Shown here: one piece after another, positions 15,561 through 23,115 of the stretch
Numbering within the stretch: position 1 is the stretch's first letter
Layout: every line of letters begins with the position of its first letter
Assembly (NCBI RefSeq): GCF_049676595.1
Contig: NZ_CP187259.1
Location: 1,984,001-2,048,000, forward strand
Direction: 5' to 3'
Origin: Methanocella_A sp049676595
GTDB taxonomy: Archaea; Halobacteriota; Methanocellia; Methanocellales; Methanocellaceae
DNA length: 64,000 nucleotides
The notes under the pieces: model-generated
Databases searched by the model: none
Seen by the model: only the letters and a program-made list of their open reading frames with translations
What the model was told of the DNA's origin: nothing
Translations under genes and position numbers: made by a program

Positions 15561-16034
15561 ATGCATGCGCTTGTAGTCTATTATTCGAGAACTGGCAACA
15601 CCAGGAAGGTGGGCGAAGAGCTTGCCAGGGTATTGCCAGGTGACGTTGAAGAACTTATAGACACAGTGAACAGGGCGGGACCACTAGGATTTCTATCGGC
15701 TGCCGGCGATGCGAGCCAGAGAAAGCTGACGAAGCTTCAGCCGATTATGAAGGACCCGTCTGCGTATGATCTCGTTCTGGTGGGTACTCCCAACTGGAAT
15801 GCTAACGTGTCGACGCCTGTCAGAACCTATCTCGCGGAGAATAGGGCTAAATTCAAGAGCGTAGCGTTCTTCTGCACCCAGGGCGTCCGGGGAGGCTCGG
15901 AAAAGGCTTTTGCAGAGATGGAAGCGGTCGCGGGCAAAAAACCGAAGGCGACACTTACTGTTCCGATGTCTGCTTTAAAGAATGGAAACCATGCGGATAT
16001 GTTGAAAAAGTTTGCAGCTGAAGTTAATGCATGA
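15561..16034 (+). CDS. Flavodoxin-like protein
   Basis: The protein has 157 residues. The N-terminal VVYYSRTGNTRKVGEEL is the FMN phosphate-binding loop of flavodoxins. VLVGTPNWNANVSTPVRTYL (about 75-95) and FFCTQGVRGG (about 108-118) are the two isoalloxazine loops. It should bind FMN and act as a cytosolic electron carrier or an NAD(P)H:quinone reductase-like protein. Length fits short-chain flavodoxins. The gene is monocistronic and convergent with the CDF transporter gene. The electron partner cannot be told from sequence. Confidence 0.9.
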   Translation: MHALVVYYSRTGNTRKVGEELARVLPGDVEELIDTVNRAGPLGFLSAAGDASQRKLTKLQPIMKDPSAYDLVLVGTPNWNANVSTPVRTYLAENRAKFKSVAFFCTQGVRGGSEKAFAEMEAVAGKKPKATLTVPMSALKNGNHADMLKKFAAEVNA

Positions 16035-16110
16035 ATAGTACTGCTTAGATAAAAAAATTGCCAGTTATCCCTACTGGGCCGGCCCTGGCTATTTCCCGTG
16101 ACGTTTGCCG

Positions 16111-17256
16111 TTAAACCTTGTGATGCGTCGTTTCGCAGCGGAACATTTTGCCGTCTGGGTTCCATGGCACGACTGCTATCGTGGTTTCGGCCAGATTAGG
16201 TATGTCGTGGTATAGGTGGTGGCTGATATGCTCCGAAATCTCATTGCATTGAGTAGTGTTCAGTTCAGAATCTATCGCAATTACCGCCTCAGCTTGTAAG
16301 CGGTGGCCGATCCATCTCATCTGTAGGCGCTGAACACTCTTGACGTCGGAATGCTCCGTGATAATGGCCTCTGCCCTCTGGACGATAATCGGGTCGACGG
16401 CGTCCATTAGCCTGTACCACATAGACTTCGCAGCGTCTTTCGTGATGAACAGGATAACGATGCCCATGAGAATGCCAATTATTGCATCTACTATCGGATA
16501 GCCCAGGAAGGCTCCGATAGCTGCGACTAATACCGCGAGAGAAGTAAGGCCATCGGTCCGGGCGTGAAGGCCGTTTGCTATCATGGCATCCGAACCGATC
16601 TTCTTGCCTGTGCGAATCTGGATGATGGCGGCAAGCTCATTACCAGCAAATCCTATGATGGCAGCTGCAGCCACCCATACCAGGTTGTCCAGCGGAACCG
16701 GATTAAAGAGCCTCAATACAGACTCGTACAAGATATAAAACGCGCTGAAGCCTATCGAGAGAACTATAAGTACTCCTGCCAGGTCTTCAGCCCGTCCGTA
16801 CCCATAGGTGTAACGCTTGTTTGCGACTCTGCTCGCCAGCCAGAAGGCGAACAGCAGGGGAATGGAGTTAACAGCATCCCCGAGATTATGGACAGTATCG
16901 CCCAGCAGAGCTACGCTACCGCTCATCAGATAGATTACTATTTGGAGGATCGTCGTCAGGCCAAGTAAAGCCACGGCTAAGTAGATGGTGCGGATTCCCA
17001 GCTTATTATCTTTAAGGGCTTTATCTCCAGCTAGTTCACCGTGATCGTGGGAATGGCCTCCAATGTGGAAGATTGCGGCAATAGTGCCGATAATTCCATG
17101 TCCACCATGGTCATGACCATGGCCTTGATCATGCTTGTGACCATGGTCATGATGCTCGTGTTCGCTACGCGGGTGATCGTGGTCATGCTCTTCGTGACTG
17201 TGCTCGATTCCATGAGCATGTTCATACTCGTGTTCGTGACCTTTTATTGCGCTCAT
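16111..17256 (-). CDS. Cation diffusion facilitator (zinc/cadmium/cobalt exporter type)
   Basis: The protein has 381 residues. The first 80 are extremely His/Asp/Glu-rich (HEHEYEHAHGIEHSHEEHDHDH), a metal-binding tail. Six membrane helices follow, with metal-site motifs HNLGD in helix 2 and HARTD in helix 5. A C-terminal cytoplasmic domain (about 290-370) has the ferredoxin-like CDF fold (MRWIGHRLQAEAVIAID). It exports divalent metal ions in exchange for protons. It follows the methyltransferase gene by 33 bases on the same strand, and both diverge from the TetR gene, so metal or toxin stress control by that regulator is likely. Confidence 0.93.
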   Translation of the reverse strand: MSAIKGHEHEYEHAHGIEHSHEEHDHDHPRSEHEHHDHGHKHDQGHGHDHGGHGIIGTIAAIFHIGGHSHDHGELAGDKALKDNKLGIRTIYLAVALLGLTTILQIVIYLMSGSVALLGDTVHNLGDAVNSIPLLFAFWLASRVANKRYTYGYGRAEDLAGVLIVLSIGFSAFYILYESVLRLFNPVPLDNLVWVAAAAIIGFAGNELAAIIQIRTGKKIGSDAMIANGLHARTDGLTSLAVLVAAIGAFLGYPIVDAIIGILMGIVILFITKDAAKSMWYRLMDAVDPIIVQRAEAIITEHSDVKSVQRLQMRWIGHRLQAEAVIAIDSELNTTQCNEISEHISHHLYHDIPNLAETTIAVVPWNPDGKMFRCETTHHKV

Positions 17257-17289
17257 GTGGCGACTCCTGTTTTGGGGTTATATCCGAAG

Positions 17290-17898
17290 TTACTCTGCTG
17301 TCGCGCGTATATGGGAAAGTTTAATGGCTATGAACTTTCTCTCTCCTGTTTCGACACCGGTAAAGCCATTTTCTTGTAATTCGGGCGTCAACTTTTCTAC
17401 CGGTTCAGTATCTATTGCGATGAAATGGCCGCCAGGTTTCAAGACGCGATATATCTCTTTCAACCCTTTCCTTCTCACGTCTTCGGGCATGTGGAATATC
17501 ATGAAGCTGCACATAACTGCATCGAAGTGATTCTCAGGGAAAGGAATGCTTGCGATGCTCCCTTCCTTGATAGAGATGTCTGCGCCTTTTCGCATAGCCT
17601 TCTGGCGGGCCTTCGCGACCATCTCGGGGGCAATGTCGATAGCTGACATTTCACCAGACGGTCCTACTCGTTCTTTCGCGGCCAGAGTCAGTGTCCCGGT
17701 GCCGCATCCGATTTCTAGAACCCTGTCGCCAGGCTTAATCTGGCTTATCTCAATTTCAAGTTGCCGGAGCTTTTTCTCTCTGCCGAAGCTAAGAAATACC
17801 ATGATAAGGTCGTAATATGGTGCGTAGGCTCCCATCTGTCCCGGCTGTTTTTCTTGAATCGTAGTTGTGTTCTCGTTGCTCATCGCGTGTCCATCCAA
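17290..17898 (-). CDS. Class I SAM-dependent methyltransferase (UbiE/Methyltransf_11 type)
   Basis: The protein has 202 residues, or 197 from an internal ATG at 17883. Motif I is RVLEIGCGTGTLTL (about 60-73), motif II is the acidic AIDIAPEMVAKAR, the post-II region has SIPFPENHFDAVMCSFMIFHM, and RVLKPGGHFIAID is motif III. The substrate is unknown. It is the first gene of a two-gene unit with the metal exporter and diverges from TetR, so it may detoxify or modify a compound sensed by that regulator. Confidence 0.88.
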   Translation of the reverse strand: MDGHAMSNENTTTIQEKQPGQMGAYAPYYDLIMVFLSFGREKKLRQLEIEISQIKPGDRVLEIGCGTGTLTLAAKERVGPSGEMSAIDIAPEMVAKARQKAMRKGADISIKEGSIASIPFPENHFDAVMCSFMIFHMPEDVRRKGLKEIYRVLKPGGHFIAIDTEPVEKLTPELQENGFTGVETGERKFIAIKLSHIRATAE

Positions 17899-17963
17899 TC
17901 ATTGTTCTTTTTTGTGACCTTGCGCTCCGTTTTAAATCTGTGTTGTTACTACTAGTTCTTATA

Positions 17964-17978
17964 GTTACTCACAGTAAC
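17964..17978. promoter_or_regulatory. Candidate TetR operator
   Basis: GTTACT-CAC-AGTAAC is a perfect palindrome with a 3-base centre between the divergent methyltransferase and TetR genes. A half-site GTTACT recurs at 17944-17949. It lies just upstream of the TATA-like TTAATATAAG (about 17983-17993). Confidence 0.5.
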
Positions 17979-18020
17979 GATAATTAATATAAGTATGAAC
18001 CACTAATGAGATTCATATCT

Positions 18021-18620
18021 ATGCCAAAACTATATCCGGGCTACAAAGATGAAGTCAGGAAGAGAATCATCTTAGTAGCATTCGAGATCTTCCTCGCCAA
18101 GGGTTTTGAAAAAACAACGATGGATGAAATAGCTGCCCAGCTAGGCGTGACTAAGCCAGCAATTTACAGGTACTACAAAAATAAGGAAGAACTCTTTCTC
18201 GCTTCCGTCGCAGAGTCAATGATGGCGGAGTTCGAGAAGACCTTCGCTAGGTCCTTCGAGTCGGGGGATCTGATGACTGGAGCAGGCCGGTTTTTCGACG
18301 AGCTGCTTGAGTTCGACCGCAAGTACGCAGCTCTCGGGAAGGACATGGATAGCATCATCTCCCGGGATGTATCCCTCCGGGAAGGGGCTTCACACCTCCA
18401 TTCCCAGGGCATGGTACTGATGCGACACTTCTTCTGGGAACACAAAAAGCAGGGAACGATACACACGATCTTAAACGACGACGAACTGACAGTAATTTGT
18501 ACCGCCCTTGCGAACGGCCTTATCAACAGCGTAGGTCACGGCCTTGACACGGCTGAGGCAAAACGATTATGGCTTCTAGGATTCGCAAAAATCGCCGGTA
18601 TTGAGAGTAAGAGCAGATAA
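18021..18620 (+). CDS. TetR-family transcriptional regulator
   Basis: About 199 residues from the ATG at 18021. A longer form from 18006 is possible, but the TATA-like box at about 17983-17993 places the transcript start close to 18015-18020, so the later start fits a leaderless mRNA. The N-terminus has the TetR helix-turn-helix (FEKTTMDEIAAQLGVTKPAIYRYYKNKEELF). The C-terminal helical domain (about 60-195) binds an unknown ligand. The gene diverges from the methyltransferase/CDF pair with a palindrome between them, so it most likely represses that pair and itself. TetR regulators are uncommon in archaea, and this one may have come from bacteria. Confidence 0.9.
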   Translation: MPKLYPGYKDEVRKRIILVAFEIFLAKGFEKTTMDEIAAQLGVTKPAIYRYYKNKEELFLASVAESMMAEFEKTFARSFESGDLMTGAGRFFDELLEFDRKYAALGKDMDSIISRDVSLREGASHLHSQGMVLMRHFFWEHKKQGTIHTILNDDELTVICTALANGLINSVGHGLDTAEAKRLWLLGFAKIAGIESKSR

Positions 18621-18900
18621 TTTCGACATTTTATATTACCATATATCGATTAATGGTAAAATCTGCCTGTTTTGTCTAAAAATATACGGGCCAGTATGCC
18701 ACCTTTTAAGTCACTTGTCCAGGCTGGGGCTGCTATAAACACGGGATTATCTTTAACGCATGGCCATCAACAGGTTGAATATGAAGCATAGGAAGCATGC
18801 TGCTCAGCGGCTTGATGGTGTCCTCGAGGCCCACCCGCCCGGAGGGGATCAGGAACGGGAGCGCAGGGGCCGGAGGGACTTCGAGGTCGAGAAGGAGCAC

Positions 18901-19557
18901 ATGGGCCACGACCGGCACTACCTGAACGACTTTAAATGTAACCGGTGCGGCGCTTGCTGTACGCAGTACCAGTGGGTTCACCTTACTCTCGATGATTTGA
19001 AAAAGTTAGCCGACGGCCTGGACTTGCCGGTCTCTACGACCTATGCCCGGTATTGCAGGCGTGTACGCTGGGGCAGCCTTTGGAGTTTTGCCATCAACGT
19101 GGAGGGTGGCTGCCCATTCTACAAAGGCGATGCCGGGTGCTCTGTCTACGATGCCCGTTCCGAGATCTGCCGGCGCTACCCCTTCACCTATGTGGAAGCC
19201 CAACGTGTCGGAGAAATAAAGCGTTTCGGCACTTGTGCACTGTGCGATATGGACGACGACGCGAGAGTCCCCCACGACTACGAAGCCGCTGCCATATTTG
19301 AACAGTGGCGGGCGTTCACCAACGAGTTTTTATCACGGCGCCAGAACTTCACGGACTTACAGTTCAACGAAGCCTACGAGAAAGGCGTCATTATTGTAAA
19401 TACCCCGGCTTTAAGACAGGCAACCACTACTAGTTTTTATCTCCTTACCCGGCTTCGCATGTCATTTGCTTTTCGTCTCCTGGCTCGAACGTTATTTTTT
19501 ATTTATGGCATTGGGGGCGCCGCACGTGCCCCGCAATCGAAAGGTGTTCGGGGGTAG
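18901..19557 (+). CDS. YkgJ-family cysteine cluster protein
   Basis: About 218 residues from the ATG at 18901, preceded by AAGGAG with short spacing. An in-frame ATG at 18760 would add 47 charged, low-complexity residues that do not look like family sequence. The signature CNRCGACC begins near residue 12, followed by a CPFY...GCSVYDARSEICRRYPF segment and CALC. These cysteines are expected to bind an iron-sulfur cluster or zinc. The C-terminus is helical with a hydrophobic end. The function of the family is unknown. It is cytosolic by appearance. Confidence 0.8.
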   Translation: MGHDRHYLNDFKCNRCGACCTQYQWVHLTLDDLKKLADGLDLPVSTTYARYCRRVRWGSLWSFAINVEGGCPFYKGDAGCSVYDARSEICRRYPFTYVEAQRVGEIKRFGTCALCDMDDDARVPHDYEAAAIFEQWRAFTNEFLSRRQNFTDLQFNEAYEKGVIIVNTPALRQATTTSFYLLTRLRMSFAFRLLARTLFFIYGIGGAARAPQSKGVRG

Positions 19558-19776
19558 GCGCCTGACATACCTACGGCACTCAGAAATTGTGTTAAAGCCG
19601 GTATATTGACCTTTATCGGTAAAGCCAGCGAGGGCGTGATCCCGCGGAGTCCATCCCTCTATGTCTCCCCGACAATGGTCGGCTGTGGGACCACAATAGT
19701 CTCTCCGTCAGGAGCACTGGGATACGTGGCAGGAACATTAATCACAAACGGTATATCCCAGTTATTAACAATTTAG
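19558..19776 (+). pseudogene. Open frame continuing after the YkgJ stop, possible gene remnant
   Basis: The same frame as the YkgJ gene stays open for 72 codons after its TAG, with no good start codon until an ATG near 19675. The peptide (for example VSPTMVGCGTTIVSPSG, then GYVAGTLITNG) has the small-residue, hydrophobic look of a membrane or soluble protein end. I cannot name it. It may be the tail of a lost gene or simply chance. Confidence 0.25.
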
Positions 19777-19793
19777 TAAAAGGAGTTTTTGCA

Positions 19794-20540
19794 TTGGACA
19801 TCCCACGTATCTTCAATATTACCGAAAGTGCTCACCGCATCCATAACCCGTTCACCCCAGAGAAGCTCGCCACTCTCGGCGCGGCGTTACGCCTGGAACC
19901 GGGGACTCGGGTGCTCGACCTCGGCAGCGGTTCGGGCGAGATGCTGTGCACCTGGGCACGCGATTACGGAATCACCGGCGTCGGCATCGACATGAGCCAG
20001 CTGTTCACCGGGCAGGCGAAACTACGCGCTGAAGAACTCGGGGTCGCCGATCGAGTCGAGTTCATCCACGGCGACGCTGCCGGCTACGTCGCCGCCGAAA
20101 AGGTCGGTGTGGCAGCCTGTCTCGGTGCCACGTGGATCGGCGGGGGAGTCGCAGGCACCATCGAGCTGCTGGCGAAGAGTCTCCGCTCCGATGGAATCAT
20201 CCTCATCGGCGAGCCCTACTGGCGGCAGTTACCGCCGACGGAAGACGTTGCCAGGGAATGCAATGCCCATTCTATCTCCGACTTTCTCCTGCTTCCGGAC
20301 CTTCTCGCGTCTTTCGGCGACCTCAGCTACGACGTTGTGGAAATGGTTCTGGCTGACCAGGAAGGCTGGGATAGGTACGAGGCGGCCAAGTGGCTCACCA
20401 TGCGCCGGTGGCTCGAAGCGAATCCCGACGACGACTTAGCGAAAGAGGTTCGAGCCAAACTGACTTCGGAACCAAAACGCTATGCCGCGTACACGCGTGA
20501 ATACATTGGATGGGGCGTGTTCGCGCTGATGGCGCGGTGA
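19794..20540 (+). CDS. SAM-dependent methyltransferase
   Basis: The protein has 248 residues from a TTG start at 19794, supported by AAAGGAG with 8-base spacing. Motif I is RVLDLGSGSGEMLCTWA (about 38-54), then ITGVGIDMSQLF (motif II) and a GGGVAGTIELLAKSLRSDGIILIGEPYW segment (motif III and after). The fold is class I. Substrate is not evident. It resembles generic methyltransferases often found as single genes. The gene is more GC-rich than the intergenic DNA around it and is followed by a kinase remnant. Confidence 0.85.
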   Translation: MDIPRIFNITESAHRIHNPFTPEKLATLGAALRLEPGTRVLDLGSGSGEMLCTWARDYGITGVGIDMSQLFTGQAKLRAEELGVADRVEFIHGDAAGYVAAEKVGVAACLGATWIGGGVAGTIELLAKSLRSDGIILIGEPYWRQLPPTEDVARECNAHSISDFLLLPDLLASFGDLSYDVVEMVLADQEGWDRYEAAKWLTMRRWLEANPDDDLAKEVRAKLTSEPKRYAAYTREYIGWGVFALMAR

Positions 20541-20601
20541 TCTGAGGCAGCAGGGATATTCGGCGGATTGCCAACGGCAGGGGCGGCTGAGATACACTCG
20601 G

Positions 20602-20806
20602 AGGCTCCTCCCGATGATCTGAAGAAAAAAACTTCATGACCCTGAAGGAGATTGAAGAAAAGACCGAACGCAGGGGCTTTGGCCTGTACCTGGTGAGAAC
20701 GATGATAGAATATTACCATGGTAAAGTCTGGGTGGAGGACCGGGTACCCGGCGACTACTCCAGGGGCGCCAGGTTCGTGGTCATGCTGCCAGCGTTAGAC
20801 GGGTAA
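20602..20806 (+). pseudogene. 3'-end remnant of a GHDINN-type histidine kinase
   Basis: The first part reads PPDDLKKK (G1 box region) in one frame, then the frame shifts and from the ATG at 20636 it reads RRGFGLYLVRTMIEYY, VWVEDRVPGDYSRGARF and VVMLPALDG up to a TAA at 20804-20806. That is exactly the last 50 residues of the neighbouring kinases. The N box, His box and sensor are absent. It is a dead copy. Confidence 0.8.
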
Positions 20807-20936
20807 CTACCAGGTAATATTGTTCAGTGGCTATTTAAGAAAAGTTTAAAAATATGAGATATTATCTAACCCAAAATGATAATGGTTGACCGTAGTCAAT
20901 ATCAGTAGCTTATTCCTGCCATCGCAATTTCTCTTC

Positions 20937-21101
20937 TTACACCAGCGACCAGTTATACTTCGACCAGTTACCATACCAGTCCCCGATAATATCTCTATTC
21001 TCATTGACATACAGGGTCAGGTTGCCGCCAGTGTACTTGTTCAGCACCGGCCTCTGGTTCCCGTCGGTGATAACGCCTCCCGAGGTCAACTTGATGCACG
21101 C
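20937..21101 (-). pseudogene. Tail of a lost surface-type protein
   Basis: On the minus strand an open frame without start codon gives about 54 residues, including LTSGGVITDGNQRPVLNKYTG and LTLYVNENRDIIGDWYGNW, and ends in TAA at 20937-20939. A TGA cuts it off upstream. The Gly/Asn/Trp/Tyr-rich beta pattern looks like the end of a secreted or surface protein. The rest of the gap 20807-21328 shows no gene. Confidence 0.35.
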
Positions 21102-21328
21102 TCAAATATTTTTACAACCTATTATATATTAATATTTATTATAATACTTGAGGTCATCAGATTTGTCCGGTACAACTGCCAAGAAACGGGTAAAGAGGCC
21201 TGTCTTAGCTCAGATAAATTCTGATGATGTCACCCGGCTTTACCGGTCGAACTGTTATATCCTCGGCCATCCCATCTTTTGGGCCACGAACTACGAGATT
21301 TCAAGATCTGCACCTATGGTGATTTCTG

Positions 21329-22618
21329 ATGACAACTGACCCCGGTACGCCCTGCGAACCAGATTTCCGGCGTTTTTTCCAGGGAAGCCCTCACCCTTAT
21401 CTGGTGCTCTGTACCGACCCTGACTTCACCATCGTCGCGGTCAACGACCGCTATCTCGAAGTCACGGGGACAAAGCGGGAGAAGATTATAGGTCGGGGGC
21501 TGTTCGTGGTGTTCCCGGACAATCCTCTCGAGGCTGGCACTACCAGTGTAAGCGACCTTCGGGCTTCTCTGGACCGGGTATTACGTGATCGTACGGTAGA
21601 TATAATGGGAATTCAGAAGTACGACATCCCTGTTCGGGGACAGCCAGATCGCTTTGAGCTGAAATACTGGAGCCCGGTTAATACGCCTATATTCGGGCCG
21701 GAGGGCGATATCGCTTACATACTTCACCACGTCGAAGATATTACTGCTTTCATCAAGAGATTTGAGCTACTATCGGGCAATAAGGCCGAGCCAGGCATGA
21801 AAGTGGAAAACGCTACTCAGCGGATGGAAGCTGAGGTGTTACGCAGGGCGACTGAGGTGAAGGATATCAATCGTAAGCTCAAGGCTGCGATGGAGGCACT
21901 GGAAGCCCGTACAACAGAGCTGGAGACTGTTAATAGAAAATTAGATCTTGTTATTGGGGAACTGGAGTCTTTCAGCTACTCTGTCTCACACGATTTAAGA
22001 GCCCCGTTGAGGGCTTTAGATGGTTTCAGCGAGGCAATCCTGGAAGACTACGGGGATAAACTTGATCCCCCGGGTAAGGATTACCTGAACCGGATCCGGG
22101 CGGCTAGCCAGTATATGGGCAGGCTTATCGACGACCTGCTCCACCTGTCCCGGGTTACCCGTAAGGAGCTGAAGCGAGAACCAATCAACCTTAATGTTAT
22201 TGCAGAATCGATCATCGACGACCTCAAGAGGAGAGACCCTGGTCGAAAAGTAATAATCACCATCAAGCCGGGAATGTTAGTCCACGCTGATCAAGATCTT
22301 CTACGTGCGGTTCTTCAGAACTTGCTGGATAATGCCTGGAAGTTCACCAGTAAAAAGCCGGAGGCGATCATAGAGTTCGGGAGTGTTGAAAAGGAGGGTA
22401 AAACGGTCTACTATGTCCGTGATAATGGGGCTGGCTTCGATATGGCTTATGCTGGGAAGCTATTCGGGGCCTTCCAGCGGCTGCACAGTACGGAGGAGTT
22501 CCCGGGCACGGGTATCGGACTGGCGACAGCTCAGAGGATCATACACAAGCATGGCGGCCAGATCTGGGCTGAGGGAGAGGTCGGAAAAGGTGCCACATTT
22601 TACTTTACACTATCATGA
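21329..22618 (+). CDS. PAS histidine kinase with classical HisKA domain
   Basis: The protein has 429 residues. Residues about 10-130 are a PAS domain nearly identical in layout to that of the kinase at 11838. After a coiled coil (150-210) comes a classical HisKA box SYSVSHDLRAPLRALDGFS with His221. The ATPase domain has N box NLLDNAWKFT, G1 VRDNGAGFDMAYAGKLF and G2 GTGIGLATAQRIIHKHGG, the phytochrome-kinase style. It is the only kinase here with a classical box. A separate receiver gene follows 10 bases later, so the pair is a likely two-component unit. No transmembrane segment is present. Confidence 0.93.
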   Translation: MTTDPGTPCEPDFRRFFQGSPHPYLVLCTDPDFTIVAVNDRYLEVTGTKREKIIGRGLFVVFPDNPLEAGTTSVSDLRASLDRVLRDRTVDIMGIQKYDIPVRGQPDRFELKYWSPVNTPIFGPEGDIAYILHHVEDITAFIKRFELLSGNKAEPGMKVENATQRMEAEVLRRATEVKDINRKLKAAMEALEARTTELETVNRKLDLVIGELESFSYSVSHDLRAPLRALDGFSEAILEDYGDKLDPPGKDYLNRIRAASQYMGRLIDDLLHLSRVTRKELKREPINLNVIAESIIDDLKRRDPGRKVIITIKPGMLVHADQDLLRAVLQNLLDNAWKFTSKKPEAIIEFGSVEKEGKTVYYVRDNGAGFDMAYAGKLFGAFQRLHSTEEFPGTGIGLATAQRIIHKHGGQIWAEGEVGKGATFYFTLS

Positions 22619-22628
22619 AGGTGATCGA

Positions 22629-23114
22629 ATGACGCGTAATGTGCAGGAGGCGAGAAATTGGCGCGGAAGGCCCATATTACTGATTGAAGACAACCCCGAC
22701 GACGCGATGCTGACGATAAGGGCTTTGAAGAAGAGCAACCTTCTAAACGAGATCATTCACCTGAAAGACGGTGAGGAAGCCTTGGACTATCTTTTCGCCA
22801 GAGGGAAATACGCCGGGAGAGATTTAAGCGTACTTCCTGAACTGATTCTTCTGGACCTTAAGCTGCCGAAGGTGGGTGGACTCGAAGTACTGGAAAAACT
22901 CAGGCAAGGGGAAGGTACAAAATTTATTCCGGTCGTCATTCTGTCATCGTCCGGGGAAGACAAAGACTTGATTCGAGCATATGAGCTGGGAGCTAACAGC
23001 TACGTGACTAAGCCGATCGATTTTAACGAGTTCGGTAAGGCTGTAAAAGACATAGGCCTTTACTGGCTCGTGTTGAACCGTAGCCCGTTTAACCAGGTTT
23101 TCAGGAGGCCGTAG
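22629..23114 (+). CDS. Single-domain response regulator (Rcp1-like)
   Basis: The protein has 161 residues from the ATG at 22629, with AAGGTGAT upstream. It is a receiver domain only: acidic pocket E20-D21, phospho-acceptor Asp76 in LILLDLKLPKVGG, Ser/Ser in VVILSSSGE and Lys in SYVTKPIDF. The long loop between Asp24 and Asp76 (DYLFARGKYAGRD) is typical of Rcp1-type regulators paired with phytochrome-like kinases, matching the kinase immediately upstream. There is no output domain, so it acts by protein contact or phosphotransfer. Its stop codon is directly before the GTG of the next gene. Confidence 0.92.
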   Translation: MTRNVQEARNWRGRPILLIEDNPDDAMLTIRALKKSNLLNEIIHLKDGEEALDYLFARGKYAGRDLSVLPELILLDLKLPKVGGLEVLEKLRQGEGTKFIPVVILSSSGEDKDLIRAYELGANSYVTKPIDFNEFGKAVKDIGLYWLVLNRSPFNQVFRRP

Positions 23115-23115
23115 A

